From: Micromonospora trifolii
GTDB taxonomy: Bacteria > Actinomycetota > Actinomycetes > Mycobacteriales > Micromonosporaceae
Length of the DNA stretch: 64,000 bases
Assembly (NCBI RefSeq): GCF_022229005.1
Contig: NZ_JAKKFD010000034.1
Location: 211,706 to 275,705 of the forward strand
Direction: 5' to 3'
This document shows positions 42,272 to 50,813 of the stretch, piece by piece. The position numbers and the translations under genes were made by a program. Each line of letters begins with the position of its first letter. Position 1 is the stretch's first letter. Under the pieces are notes generated by a model that had not been told where the DNA came from, did not search any database, and saw only the letters and a program-made list of their open reading frames with translations.

Positions 42272-43693
42272 GTGCACGACCTGCTGACCTGGGTGCAGGG
42301 TCTGCCCACCCTGTGGATCTACCTGGTCGCCGCGCTGATCGTGGCGGGCGAGACCGCGGTGATCTTCGGCCTGCTCGTGCCGGGTGAGGCTACCCTGCTG
42401 CTCGTCGGCTTCCTCACCTACAACGGTACCTTGCGGCTCGGGCCGGCGTTGCTCGCGATGATCGTCGCGGCGGTCCTCGGCGATGGGCTGGCCTTTCGCG
42501 CCGGACGGCGGTATGGCTCCCGGTTGCGCGCGGGGCTGGGGCACCGGGTCGGGCCGCAGCGGTGGGCCCGGGCCGACGCCATGCTGGCCCGCCTCGGTGG
42601 GCGGGGGGTGTTCGCCGCCCGATGGGTGGCTTTCGCCCGGACCCTGGTGCCCCGGTTGGCCGGTGCGGCCGGCATGCCGTACCGGCGGTTCGCCCTCTGG
42701 AACCTGGCCGGGGTGGTGACCTGGGTGAGCGGTTCGGTGCTGCTCGGTCACCTCGCCGGTGAGTCGTACGACACGGTCTCCGGGCTGCTCGGCCGGGCCA
42801 CCGGGGTGGCGCTCCTGCTGCTGGCCGGCCTGGTGGGCGTGGTGCTCGTGGGTCGGTGGCTGGGTCGTAACCCCGACCCGGTGCGCGCGCTGCTGTCCCG
42901 GGCCGGCGCGCTGCCCCCGGTGCGCTGGCTCACCGCCCGCTACGGGGTGCTGTTCTTCCTGGTGGCCATGCGGATCGGCCCGGCCTGGACACTGCTGCTC
43001 AATCTGGCCGCCGGGCTGCTGCTGCTGTTCGCCGCCGGGCTCGCCATCGCCGGTCTGCTGGCGGTGGCGGTCCGCAACAGTGGGCTGGCCGCGCTGGACG
43101 GCGCCATCGCGGGGTGGTTCGCCGCTCGGCGTACCCCGGACGCCGCCGACGTCACGCTGGTCGTGGTGTCGGTGGTACGCGGGTCGGTGCTGATCCTGTT
43201 GGTGGCGCTGGTGGCGGCGGTGCTGGCGTGGCGCAACCGACCCTGGCGGACGGACCTGCTCAGCGTGGTCGGAACAGTCGGCGCGTTCGTGCCGCTGGTG
43301 GTCCTGGCCGTGGTGGCCGAGCTGACCGGCCCGAACGGGACCGCCCCGGGCGGCGGCGAGGTGGCCCCGCTCTCGACCCAGAACGCCGTGGTCGCGGCGA
43401 GCTTCTGCACCCTGGCGTGGCTGGTGTCGCGCAGCGCCCACTGGCCGGTGGCGGTGGCCGCCTGGACCGCCGCGGCGGCGGGGGTGCTCGGGATCGGCGG
43501 CGCGCGGCTCTACCTCGGGCTGGAGACGGCGAGCGGAACGGCCGCGGCGGTGCTGCTCGGGGTGCTCTGGACTGTGGTGTTCATGGTCGCCTGGGCGACC
43601 CGGGACCGGGCGGTGGGCAACGGTCAGCCCCCGGTGGACCAGACCCCCCGACGGCCGTCGCAGGGGCACCGCCGCCCAGTCGAACCTTGTTAG
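42272..43693 (+). CDS. DedA-family protein fused to a degenerate PAP2-like domain
   Basis: A 473-residue polytopic membrane protein. Residues 1-190 are a DedA/SNARE-associated domain (GETAVIFGLLVPGEATLLLVG, GDGLAFRAGRRYG, FARTLVPRLAGAAGMPYRRF). Residues 215-435 are hydrophobic and resemble PAP2 phosphatases in topology, but the catalytic motifs are lost: PSGH is PLSTQNA (366-372), and SRxxxxxHxxxD is ARLYLGLETASG (411-422), missing the His and Asp. The PAP2 part is therefore probably not an active phosphatase. It is divergent from typA. Confidence 0.85.
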   Translation: MHDLLTWVQGLPTLWIYLVAALIVAGETAVIFGLLVPGEATLLLVGFLTYNGTLRLGPALLAMIVAAVLGDGLAFRAGRRYGSRLRAGLGHRVGPQRWARADAMLARLGGRGVFAARWVAFARTLVPRLAGAAGMPYRRFALWNLAGVVTWVSGSVLLGHLAGESYDTVSGLLGRATGVALLLLAGLVGVVLVGRWLGRNPDPVRALLSRAGALPPVRWLTARYGVLFFLVAMRIGPAWTLLLNLAAGLLLLFAAGLAIAGLLAVAVRNSGLAALDGAIAGWFAARRTPDAADVTLVVVSVVRGSVLILLVALVAAVLAWRNRPWRTDLLSVVGTVGAFVPLVVLAVVAELTGPNGTAPGGGEVAPLSTQNAVVAASFCTLAWLVSRSAHWPVAVAAWTAAAAGVLGIGGARLYLGLETASGTAAAVLLGVLWTVVFMVAWATRDRAVGNGQPPVDQTPRRPSQGHRRPVEPC

Positions 43694-43727
43694 GGTGCGG
43701 CGACAATCACACGGGGGAGGCAACGCC

Positions 43728-44603
43728 ATGGTGCGACGCACCGATCGGCTGGGCGCCGTGGTGCTCGCCGGGCTCCTGCTGGCGAGCGCACTGACCGGCT
43801 GCGCCGCCAAGGGGGAGAGCCCCTCGGGCCTGGCCGCGCCGGCCGCCGTCACCGACGGGCCGACCGACGCCCCGTCCGACGAGGCCAGTGGGGAGCCGAG
43901 CCCGTCGGTGAGCGCCGTCGAATCGATGGGTTCCGCGCCGAGTCGTAGCGCGACCCCGAAGCCGAAGCCGACGAAGAAGCCGACCCGGGCGGCACCGAAG
44001 CCGCGCCCGGTGCCGAAGCCGCCCACCGAGACCGAGGTTCCGCCGGCGCCCCCGAAGCCCGCGCCGAGCTCCTGCAAGCCGACCTACAAGGGCAGCCAGG
44101 CGACCCGGGCCGAGGTGAAGGCGGCGCTGACCGATGCGGCCGGCCGCACCTACTGGCCGGTCTCGGCGCCGGACATCAAGATCCCACTCACCCTGCTCAA
44201 GGCCACCGCGTGGCAGGAGAGCGGCTGGCAGTCCAACATCTACGCCTGCGACGGCGGGGTCGGGCTGTTGCAGGTGATGCCGGCCACCGCGACCTGGATG
44301 AACCAGCGGTTCGAGCAGAGCTACAAGATCGACACCTACCAGGACAACGCCTACCTCGGCGCCACCTACCTGGCCTGGGCGACGAAGTACATCGGCGACA
44401 TGTACTTCGAGTCCGACTTCCGACTCGACCCGGCACTGTGCACCAGTGAGCTGAATTCCTGCCTGCTCAACGCGGTCATCGCCGCGTACAACTTCGGGCA
44501 CGGTGCGGTGGCGCAGGAGGGGAAGCCGCTTGCCATCCCCAACCCGTCGTACGTGCGCAACGTGCGGGCGCTGATGAGCGAGTGCGTCTGCCTGTCGTAC
44601 TGA
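43728..44603 (+). CDS. Lytic transglycosylase-like lipoprotein (SLT domain)
   Basis: A 291-residue lipoprotein. The signal ends in lipobox ALTGC (C25). Residues 30-115 are a Pro/Lys/Thr-rich linker likely to span the cell wall. The SLT-like catalytic domain (118-291) has TAWQESGWQSN with catalytic E164, GVGLLQVMPATATWM and IAAYNFGHGAV. It would cleave the MurNAc-GlcNAc bond of peptidoglycan. GGGGGAGG precedes ATG 43728. Confidence 0.9.
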   Translation: MVRRTDRLGAVVLAGLLLASALTGCAAKGESPSGLAAPAAVTDGPTDAPSDEASGEPSPSVSAVESMGSAPSRSATPKPKPTKKPTRAAPKPRPVPKPPTETEVPPAPPKPAPSSCKPTYKGSQATRAEVKAALTDAAGRTYWPVSAPDIKIPLTLLKATAWQESGWQSNIYACDGGVGLLQVMPATATWMNQRFEQSYKIDTYQDNAYLGATYLAWATKYIGDMYFESDFRLDPALCTSELNSCLLNAVIAAYNFGHGAVAQEGKPLAIPNPSYVRNVRALMSECVCLSY

Positions 44604-44607
44604 CCCC

Positions 44608-44641
44608 GTCGGGGCCGTGGCGGATTCGCCACGGCCCCGAC
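44608..44641. terminator. Bidirectional terminator between the SLT and MMPL genes
   Basis: GTCGGGGCCGTGGCG (44608-44622) pairs perfectly with CGCCACGGCCCCGAC (44627-44641) around a GATT tetraloop: 15 bp between convergent genes, 4-7 nt from each stop. Confidence 0.8.
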
Positions 44642-44648
44642 GTGTCGG

Positions 44649-46775
44649 TCAGTCGTGTGCGGCGACCGGCTCGGGCGAGCGCGGGGTTTCCCGCACCGGG
44701 TCGCGCGTGATGCGGCCGGGCCACCAGAAGCGGTCGCCGAGCAGGAACGTCAGCGCCGGCACCAGGACCGTGCGGACCAGCAGGGTGTCCAGCAGGACAC
44801 CGATGCAGACGATGATGCCGATCTGGGTCAGGGTGATCAGCGGCAGCACGCCGAGCACGGCGAAGACAGCGGCGAGCAGCACGCCGGCGCTGGTGATCAC
44901 ACCGCCGGTGACCCGCAGGGCGGAGAGCATCCCGGCGCGGGTGCCGGCGCTGCGGGCGTCCTCCCGGGCCCGGGTGACCAGGAAGATGTTGTAGTCCACC
45001 CCGAGCGCCACCAGGAACACGAAGGCGAGCAGCAGCACTCCGCTGTCCAGGGCCGGGAAGCCCAGCACGTGGTCGAAGAGCAGCCAGGCCGCGCCGAGGC
45101 TGGCGAAGTACGACGCGATCACGGTGAGCACCAACAGCAGCGGCGCGAGCAGGCCGCGGAGCAGCAGCACGAGCACGGCGCCGACGAGCAGCAGGATGAT
45201 CGGCAGGATGAGGCGCAGATCCCGGTCGTTGGCCTCGTCAGAGTCGTACGTGGCGGCCACGGAGCCACCGACGATCGCCCCGGACGGGGCGTCGGCGCCG
45301 GCGGCGGCCGGCGGCGCGGAGTCGGGAACGGCGGCGACCGCCGCCCGCAGCGCCTCGATCGCGCGGTCCGAGGCGGTCGTGCCGGGTTCGGCGTCGAGGA
45401 CCACGTCGACCTGGGCGACGGCCGCACCGGCGTCGCCGGGGCGAGCCGAGGCGACACCGGGTACGGCGGTGGCGGCGTCGGTGACCGCCTTCACCGCCGC
45501 CGGGGTGGTGATCACGGCGACGGGTTGGGTGCTGCCGGCGGGGAAGGCGCGGGCCAGGGTCTGCGCCCCGGTCACCGCCTCGGGCTCGGCCCGGAACTGT
45601 TCGGTCTCGGACAGGCCGGTGCGGATGCCGAGCCCACCCAGTGCCAGGCCGCCGAGCAGCACTGTGGCCAGCGTCGCGACCACCACCGGGCGGCGCTGCA
45701 CGGCGGCGCCGAGTCGACCCCAGAGCCGGCCCTCGCGGACCGGGCCGCCGACCCGGGGTACGAACGGCCAGAACAGGCCGCGGCCGAAGAGCACCAGCAC
45801 GGCGGGGAGCACGAACAGGGCCGAGAGCATGGCGAAGACCACACCGGTGGCGCACGCCACGGCGAGTGCCCGGTTGGTCTCCTGCTCACTGAGCAGCAGG
45901 GTGAGCACGCCGAGCACGACGGTGCCGCCACTGGCGAGGATGGGCTCCGCGGTGCGGCGCAGCGCGGCCCGCATCGCCGCGAACCGGTCCTCCTCGCGGC
46001 GCAGTTCCTCCCGGTAGCGGGCGATGAGCAGCAGCGCGTAGTCGGTGGCGGCGCCGAAGACCAGCACGCTGGCGATGCCGGTGACCTGACCCTGCTGGAG
46101 GTTGATGCCGACGCCCGGCACGATGACGTCCACCGCGCGCAGGGTGAGCTGCTCGGTCGCGGCGACCACTGCCAGCGGCACGATCCACAGGAACGGGCTG
46201 CGGTAGGTGATCAGCAGGAGCAGCGCGACCACGGCGGCGGTCACCACGAGCAGCGTGACGTCGGCGCCGTCGAACACCGAGGAGAGGTCGGCGGTGAACG
46301 CCGGGGCGCCGGTCACCTCGGCGGTCAGCCCGTCGGGCAGGTCCGCGAGGGTGGCGCGCAGCTGGGTCACCGTGTCGGTGACGACCTCCTGCCCGCCGGC
46401 GGTGTCCAGCGGCACGGCGACCAGGGCCACCGCGCCGTCCGGGGAGATCTGGGCGGGGCTGACCTGCCCACCCACAGCGAAGCGGCGCAGGTCGTCGGCG
46501 CGAGCGCCGACTGTCGTCCGGTCGGTCTCGCTCAGCGCCCCGCCGTCACCACGACTGATCACCGCGATGGCCGGCTGCACGTCGCGCGACGGCAGCTGAT
46601 CCTGGAGACGTTGCACCTGGGTGGACTGCCACTGCACGGACAGGCCGGTGGCGGAGACCGGCGCCGGGTTGTCCGGCTGGGGTGTTCCGAAGACGGCAGC
46701 GCCCACGACGATCGCGGCGGCCACGGTGAGCCACGCGGCCAGCCGGCCCCGAGCGACTCTGGTGAACACAGACAT
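44649..46775 (-). CDS. MMPL family RND transporter
   Basis: A 708-residue proton-driven exporter with 12 helices and two extracytoplasmic domains. Each half has an RND core (ATDYALLLIARYREELRRE and GVDYNIFLVTRAREDARS) with the conserved Asp-Tyr pair used for proton coupling. MMPL proteins of actinomycetes export lipids or drugs. It is divergent from a MarR regulator, the arrangement expected for a ligand-inducible efflux pump. ATG 46775. Confidence 0.93.
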   Translation of the reverse strand: MSVFTRVARGRLAAWLTVAAAIVVGAAVFGTPQPDNPAPVSATGLSVQWQSTQVQRLQDQLPSRDVQPAIAVISRGDGGALSETDRTTVGARADDLRRFAVGGQVSPAQISPDGAVALVAVPLDTAGGQEVVTDTVTQLRATLADLPDGLTAEVTGAPAFTADLSSVFDGADVTLLVVTAAVVALLLLITYRSPFLWIVPLAVVAATEQLTLRAVDVIVPGVGINLQQGQVTGIASVLVFGAATDYALLLIARYREELRREEDRFAAMRAALRRTAEPILASGGTVVLGVLTLLLSEQETNRALAVACATGVVFAMLSALFVLPAVLVLFGRGLFWPFVPRVGGPVREGRLWGRLGAAVQRRPVVVATLATVLLGGLALGGLGIRTGLSETEQFRAEPEAVTGAQTLARAFPAGSTQPVAVITTPAAVKAVTDAATAVPGVASARPGDAGAAVAQVDVVLDAEPGTTASDRAIEALRAAVAAVPDSAPPAAAGADAPSGAIVGGSVAATYDSDEANDRDLRLILPIILLLVGAVLVLLLRGLLAPLLLVLTVIASYFASLGAAWLLFDHVLGFPALDSGVLLLAFVFLVALGVDYNIFLVTRAREDARSAGTRAGMLSALRVTGGVITSAGVLLAAVFAVLGVLPLITLTQIGIIVCIGVLLDTLLVRTVLVPALTFLLGDRFWWPGRITRDPVRETPRSPEPVAAHD

Positions 46776-46784
46776 CAGGTGACC

Positions 46785-46814
46785 TCAAGGTCCTTCGAAA
46801 GTCGAGTATCTTGA
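46785..46814. promoter_or_regulatory. Candidate MarR operator between MMPL and MarR genes
   Basis: TCAAG (46785-46789) and CTTGA (46810-46814) flank a region containing TTCGAA, forming a long, loose inverted repeat in the 108-bp divergent intergenic region. Only weakly supported. Confidence 0.3.
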
Positions 46815-46883
46815 TGGCCGAGATTATCCGGGGCTGTTCTATGCTGCAACCCGGGGGACCGACGACGGGAAGAGCGGCGCGAG

Positions 46884-47414
46884 GTGGCGACTCACGGCAT
46901 GTACCGACGGCGCGACACGCGCCGTGAGCAGCTGGTCGCGGAGATCACCAACAACCTCCGGCGGTACGCGGTGGACGCCCAGCAGGTCGGCCACGCCTTC
47001 GCCAACCTGCACGGCCTCAACCCGACCGACCTGCAAGCGTTGATCGCGGTGATGGACGCCGAGCTGCTCGGTGACCCGATCACCCCCGGCCGACTCGGCG
47101 AGCAGCTGAACCTCTCCTCCGGCTCGGTCACGGCCCTGATCGACCGGCTGGAGCGGGCCGGGCACATCCGCCGCGACCGGGACACCGTCGACCGGCGCAA
47201 GGTGCTGCTGCACTACGCCGACCAGGGCGCCGCCCTGGCCATGCAGTTCTTCCAGCCGCTGGGCGCCCGCACCGACACGGTGATGGCCCGCTTCAGCGAG
47301 GACGAGCTGGAGGTGGTGCACCGGTTCATGGCGGAGATGAGCGAGTCGCTGCGGGGGCACCGCGACGCGGTGCGCGCCGCCCGGCCGGAGTCACCCCGCC
47401 GCCCGACGGGCTGA
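46884..47414 (+). CDS. MarR family transcriptional regulator
   Basis: A 176-residue winged-helix regulator: LNPTDLQALIAVMDAE, GRLGEQLNLSSGSVTALIDRLERAGHIRRDRDTVDRRKVLLHY. It is divergent from the MMPL exporter and probably represses it. It is followed after 3 nt by the CocE-type hydrolase gene, which may be part of the same response. The start GTG 46884 follows GCGAG; MYRRRDTRREQL (46899) is an alternative. Confidence 0.92.
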   Translation: MATHGMYRRRDTRREQLVAEITNNLRRYAVDAQQVGHAFANLHGLNPTDLQALIAVMDAELLGDPITPGRLGEQLNLSSGSVTALIDRLERAGHIRRDRDTVDRRKVLLHYADQGAALAMQFFQPLGARTDTVMARFSEDELEVVHRFMAEMSESLRGHRDAVRAARPESPRRPTG

Positions 47415-47417
47415 CCG

Positions 47418-49097
47418 GTGCCCGACCGGCTCGTCACCCGCCTCGCCAGCGCCGCGCTGCGCCTGCCGCCGACCCGCCCCGGCCCGGTGCGGGTCAGCCG
47501 CGACCTCCCGGTGCGGGCCCGCGACGGTGTGGTGCTGCGCACCGACCACTACGCTCCGGCCGTCCGCGGCACGCCGACCGTGCTGATCCGCACCCCCTAC
47601 GGGCGGGGTGGACCGCTGCGGCTGCTCGGTCGGCTGCTCGCCGCCCGGGGTCGACACGCGGTGATCCAGTCGTGCCGGGGCACCGGCGGCTCCGGTGGAA
47701 CGTTCGCCCCGCTGGTGCACGAGCGCGACGACGGCGCCGACACCCTGGACTGGCTGCGTCGCCAACCCTGGTGGTCCGGGCAGCTCGGCATGTTCGGGGT
47801 CAGCTATCAGGGCTTCGCCCAGTGGGCCCTGGCCGCCGACGCCGGCGAGGAGCTGCGCGCGATGGTCGCCGTGGTGACCGCCTCGGCCACCCGCGACTCG
47901 ACGTACGCGGGGGAGTCCTTCGCCCTGGACACCGTGCTGACCTGGGCGGAGCTGCTGCACGCGCAGACCGTGCCGTGGCTGGCCCGGCAGTGGGAACTCA
48001 AGCGCGGGCAGCCCCGGCTGGCCGCCGCGCTGGATCACCTCCCCCTCGCCGACGCCGACCGGGTGGCCACCGGCGTGACCATCCCGTTCTTCCAGGAGTG
48101 GCTGCGCCACCACACCCCGCAGGCCGCGTACTGGCGGACCCGGGTCTTCGCCGACCAGGTCGCGAAGGTGCGGGCGCCGGTGGTCATGGTCAGCGGTTGG
48201 CACGACATCTTCCTGCCCGCCCAGCTCGACGACCACGCCGTGCTGCGCGCCGCCGGCACGCCGCCGCGCCTGGTGATCGGCCCGTGGACGCACGGCAGTC
48301 CCGGACTGTTCGTGGCCGCGCTGCGCGAGGGGCTGGCCTGGCTCGACGAGCACCTGCCGGCCGTGCCGCGATCGCCCGGTCCGGCGCGGCCGGCCCGGCC
48401 GCCCGTGCGCATTCACGTCGGCGGTGCCGGCGGCGGCTGGCGGGACCTGCCGGACTGGCCGCCCCCGGCGACCGAGACCGCCTGGCACCTGCAACCCGGT
48501 GGCGAGCTGGCGGCACGCCCACCGGTCGCGTCGGCACCGGACGCGCTCCGCTACGACCCCGCCGACCCCACCCCGTCGCTGGGTGGTCCACTGCTCGTCG
48601 CCCAACGCGCCGGCCCGGTGGACAACCGGCGCGTCGAGGTCCGCCCCGACGTGCTGACCTACACCAGCGCCCCGCTGACCGGGCCCGTCGAGGTGATCGG
48701 CCCGGTCCGCGCCGAGATCCACGTCCGCAGTGACCTGCCGTACCTGGACGTCTTCGTTCGTCTGTGCGACGTGGACCGCCGGGGTCGCTCGTGGAACGTG
48801 TGCGACGGCCTGGTGCGGGTCACACCCGAGCGCTTCCCGGCCGACCCCTGCGGGGCGTTGCGGATTCCGGTGCCGCTCTGGCCGACCGCGTACCGGTTCG
48901 CCGCCGGGCACCGGCTGCGGGTGCAGGTCTCCGGTGGCGCCCATCCACGGTGGGCCCGCAATCCCGGCACCGGGGAGCCGCTCGGCACGGCGGTGACGCT
49001 GCGTGCTGGTTGGCGGCAGGTCCTGCACGACCCGGCGCACCCCTCGGCGCTACTGCTGCCGATCGTCCACTCTGCCCCGCCGCAACCTCCAATCTGA
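47418..49097 (+). CDS. CocE/NonD family hydrolase (peptidase S15-like)
   Basis: A 559-residue acyl hydrolase of the X-Pro dipeptidyl-peptidase/cocaine esterase family. The nucleophile lies in GMFGVSYQGFAQW (GxSYxG), the acid region is VVMVSGWHDIFLP and the His is in GPWTHGSP. The C-terminal jelly-roll (PVEVIGPVRAEIHV, FVRLCDVDRRGRSWNVCDG) completes the fold. No secretion signal is present. GTG 47418 begins 3 nt after the MarR stop, so the two are probably co-transcribed. Confidence 0.92.
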   Translation: MPDRLVTRLASAALRLPPTRPGPVRVSRDLPVRARDGVVLRTDHYAPAVRGTPTVLIRTPYGRGGPLRLLGRLLAARGRHAVIQSCRGTGGSGGTFAPLVHERDDGADTLDWLRRQPWWSGQLGMFGVSYQGFAQWALAADAGEELRAMVAVVTASATRDSTYAGESFALDTVLTWAELLHAQTVPWLARQWELKRGQPRLAAALDHLPLADADRVATGVTIPFFQEWLRHHTPQAAYWRTRVFADQVAKVRAPVVMVSGWHDIFLPAQLDDHAVLRAAGTPPRLVIGPWTHGSPGLFVAALREGLAWLDEHLPAVPRSPGPARPARPPVRIHVGGAGGGWRDLPDWPPPATETAWHLQPGGELAARPPVASAPDALRYDPADPTPSLGGPLLVAQRAGPVDNRRVEVRPDVLTYTSAPLTGPVEVIGPVRAEIHVRSDLPYLDVFVRLCDVDRRGRSWNVCDGLVRVTPERFPADPCGALRIPVPLWPTAYRFAAGHRLRVQVSGGAHPRWARNPGTGEPLGTAVTLRAGWRQVLHDPAHPSALLLPIVHSAPPQPPI

Positions 49098-49255
49098 ACA
49101 GACCCGTCCTGAGCTGGGCATTTGCCGAAAACGCGGGCTATGGTTGAGTCAACGCCCGGCGCCGTGCACCAGTAGGCCGGGCTCGCCCGAAGCCCAGCAC
49201 CGCGTACGCGGTGTGACGTCGTGCCCGGTCCCCACCTCTCGGAAAGGGGGACCCC

Positions 49256-50131
49256 ATGACCCGGGCCCCGGCTAATCTTCTGGCCGTCCGAAGCCTGCTC
49301 CTCACTCACCTCGACAACGCCCCTGGGCCAGACGACCTGGACCCGGGCGAGGTCGGCATCGTCGGCGACTCGGCTCACCGGGGTGGCTACCACTGCGGAT
49401 CGGACCGGGTGGTCACGAACGACTACTCGGTGGTCGAGTCGCCCCGCGACCGGGCCGGGTTGACCCTCGACGCGGCGGCGCTGGACGTCGGCCAGTTCAA
49501 TGTCCGCTCCGGTGGTCGTACGAACACCCTGCCCAGCTTCTCGGTCTGGTGCGTCGCGCAGTGCGCCGCGAACGCGGCCGACGCCCGGGACATCCGGGAG
49601 ATCATCTACAGCCCCGACGGCACCACTGTGAAGCGGTGGGATCGCCTGGGCAAGCGCACCAGCGGCGACAGCTCACACCGCTGGCACACCCACTTCAGCT
49701 TCTTTCGCGACGCCATCAAGGCGGGCCGCGACCAGCGACCCCTGTTCCGCCGCTACCTCAGCTCCATCGGACTTCTGGAGGACGACGACATGACCCCCGA
49801 AGAACACAACTGGCTGGCCACCGTCCACAAGAACCTCACAGTGCTGGACGGCCGCAACCCGATCGGGCAGATCTACACCCGGATGTCGATGGGTGAGGAT
49901 GTCACAGTCCCGAACTTCGTCTCGGCGCACCCGACGTTGAAGTCGCTCGGCGCCCAGATCAGCGCATTGCAGACGGCGCTGACCGCGTTGTCCAACCAGG
50001 ACTTCACCGACGAGCCGGCGATCGTCCAGGGTGTGTTGGCCTCGCTGACGCCGGAGAAGATCGCCGCAGCCATCCCGCCCACCATGGCCAAGCAGGTCGC
50101 CGACGAGCTGGCCCGACGGCTGGTCGCCTGA
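49256..50131 (+). CDS. Phage-type putative peptidoglycan peptidase (LAS-like)
   Basis: A 291-residue protein I recognise only as similar in pattern to proteins of actinophages. The N-terminal 175 residues contain GDSAHRGGYHCGSDR, DYSVVESPRDRAGLTLDAAALDVGQF and GDSSHRWHTHFSFFRD. The spaced His, Asp and HxH are consistent with LAS-type (VanY/M15-like) metallopeptidases, but the fold is inferred. The C-terminal third, from DDDMTPEEHNWL, has coiled, repetitive segments like phage lysin tails. No signal peptide. The RBS is GGAAAGGGGGACC. No phage structural genes, integrase or att site are nearby. Confidence 0.6.
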   Translation: MTRAPANLLAVRSLLLTHLDNAPGPDDLDPGEVGIVGDSAHRGGYHCGSDRVVTNDYSVVESPRDRAGLTLDAAALDVGQFNVRSGGRTNTLPSFSVWCVAQCAANAADARDIREIIYSPDGTTVKRWDRLGKRTSGDSSHRWHTHFSFFRDAIKAGRDQRPLFRRYLSSIGLLEDDDMTPEEHNWLATVHKNLTVLDGRNPIGQIYTRMSMGEDVTVPNFVSAHPTLKSLGAQISALQTALTALSNQDFTDEPAIVQGVLASLTPEKIAAAIPPTMAKQVADELARRLVA

Positions 50132-50171
50132 GCGGGGGGCGGCCCGAGGCCGCCGGGTCGCCCCTCTTGAC

Positions 50172-50225
50172 GCATCCGCAACAGCTCTTGGGCAACAAAT
50201 ATTGCGCAAGAGCTGTTGCGGATGC
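50172..50225. promoter_or_regulatory. Long perfect palindrome upstream of arsR-MFS
   Basis: A 19-nt arm (50172-50190, GCATCCGCAACAGCTCTTG) is exactly repeated in inverted orientation at 50207-50225, with GCAA/TTGC inside the 16-nt AT-richer centre. It ends 12 nt before the ArsR start. As ArsR proteins bind inverted repeats over their own promoter, this is the likely operator. Confidence 0.7.
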
Positions 50226-50237
50226 CATTGTGTCGTC

Positions 50238-50813
50238 ATGGACAGCTCCGACGTACGCCAGGTCACCGACTCCCGGGTGCTGGCCGCCATGTCCCACCCG
50301 CTACGCCGCCGGCTGATGGACGTGTTCAAGGTCCACGGGCCCTCCACCGTCGGGCTGCTGGCCGAGCGCACCGACCAGGCACCCGCGAACGTCAGCCACC
50401 ACCTCAAGGTCCTCGCCGCGGCCGACCTGGTCACCGAGGCGCCCGAGTTGGCCCGGGACCGGCGCGAGCGGTGGTGGCGCCTGGTCACCCGGAAGCTGCG
50501 CTGGTCCAACGCCGACTTCGACGCCGACCCGGCCGCCCGAGCGGTCGCCGACGCCGCCACCTCGCTCAACCTGGACCGGCACGTCGCCCTGGCCCGGGCC
50601 TGGCACGCCGCCGACGAGAGCACCCAGGCCACCTGGAACGACGCGCCGTTCTCCACCGACCACTGGCTACGCCTCACACCCGAGGAACTGGCCGAGCTGA
50701 GCCGCGAGATGATCGACGTCCTCGCGCGCTGGGCCGACCGGGAGCTACCCGACGACGACGCCGACCGCAGGCCGGTCTTCGTGTTCGTCCACGGTGTGCC
50801 GGCCCGACCGTGA
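50238..50813 (+). CDS. ArsR family transcriptional regulator
   Basis: A 191-residue winged-helix regulator: SRVLAAMSHPLRRRLMDVFKVHGPSTVGLLAERTDQAPANVSHHLKVLAAADLV, then RRERWWRLV. It lacks the ELCVC metal site of arsenic sensors and belongs to the HTH_20-type group that often controls exporters. Its stop overlaps the MFS gene start (GTGA). ATG 50238 fits between operator and HTH. Confidence 0.92.
   Translation: MDSSDVRQVTDSRVLAAMSHPLRRRLMDVFKVHGPSTVGLLAERTDQAPANVSHHLKVLAAADLVTEAPELARDRRERWWRLVTRKLRWSNADFDADPAARAVADAATSLNLDRHVALARAWHAADESTQATWNDAPFSTDHWLRLTPEELAELSREMIDVLARWADRELPDDDADRRPVFVFVHGVPARP

Noticed and set aside
43728..44603. Resuscitation-promoting factor for the SLT-like lipoprotein
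   Set aside because: The domain has the SLT pattern (QESGW, GLLQVMP, AYNFG) rather than the Rpf pattern.
49256..50131. A prophage around the lysin-like gene
   Set aside because: No integrase, terminase, capsid, tail or att repeats are visible in the flanking 10 kb.
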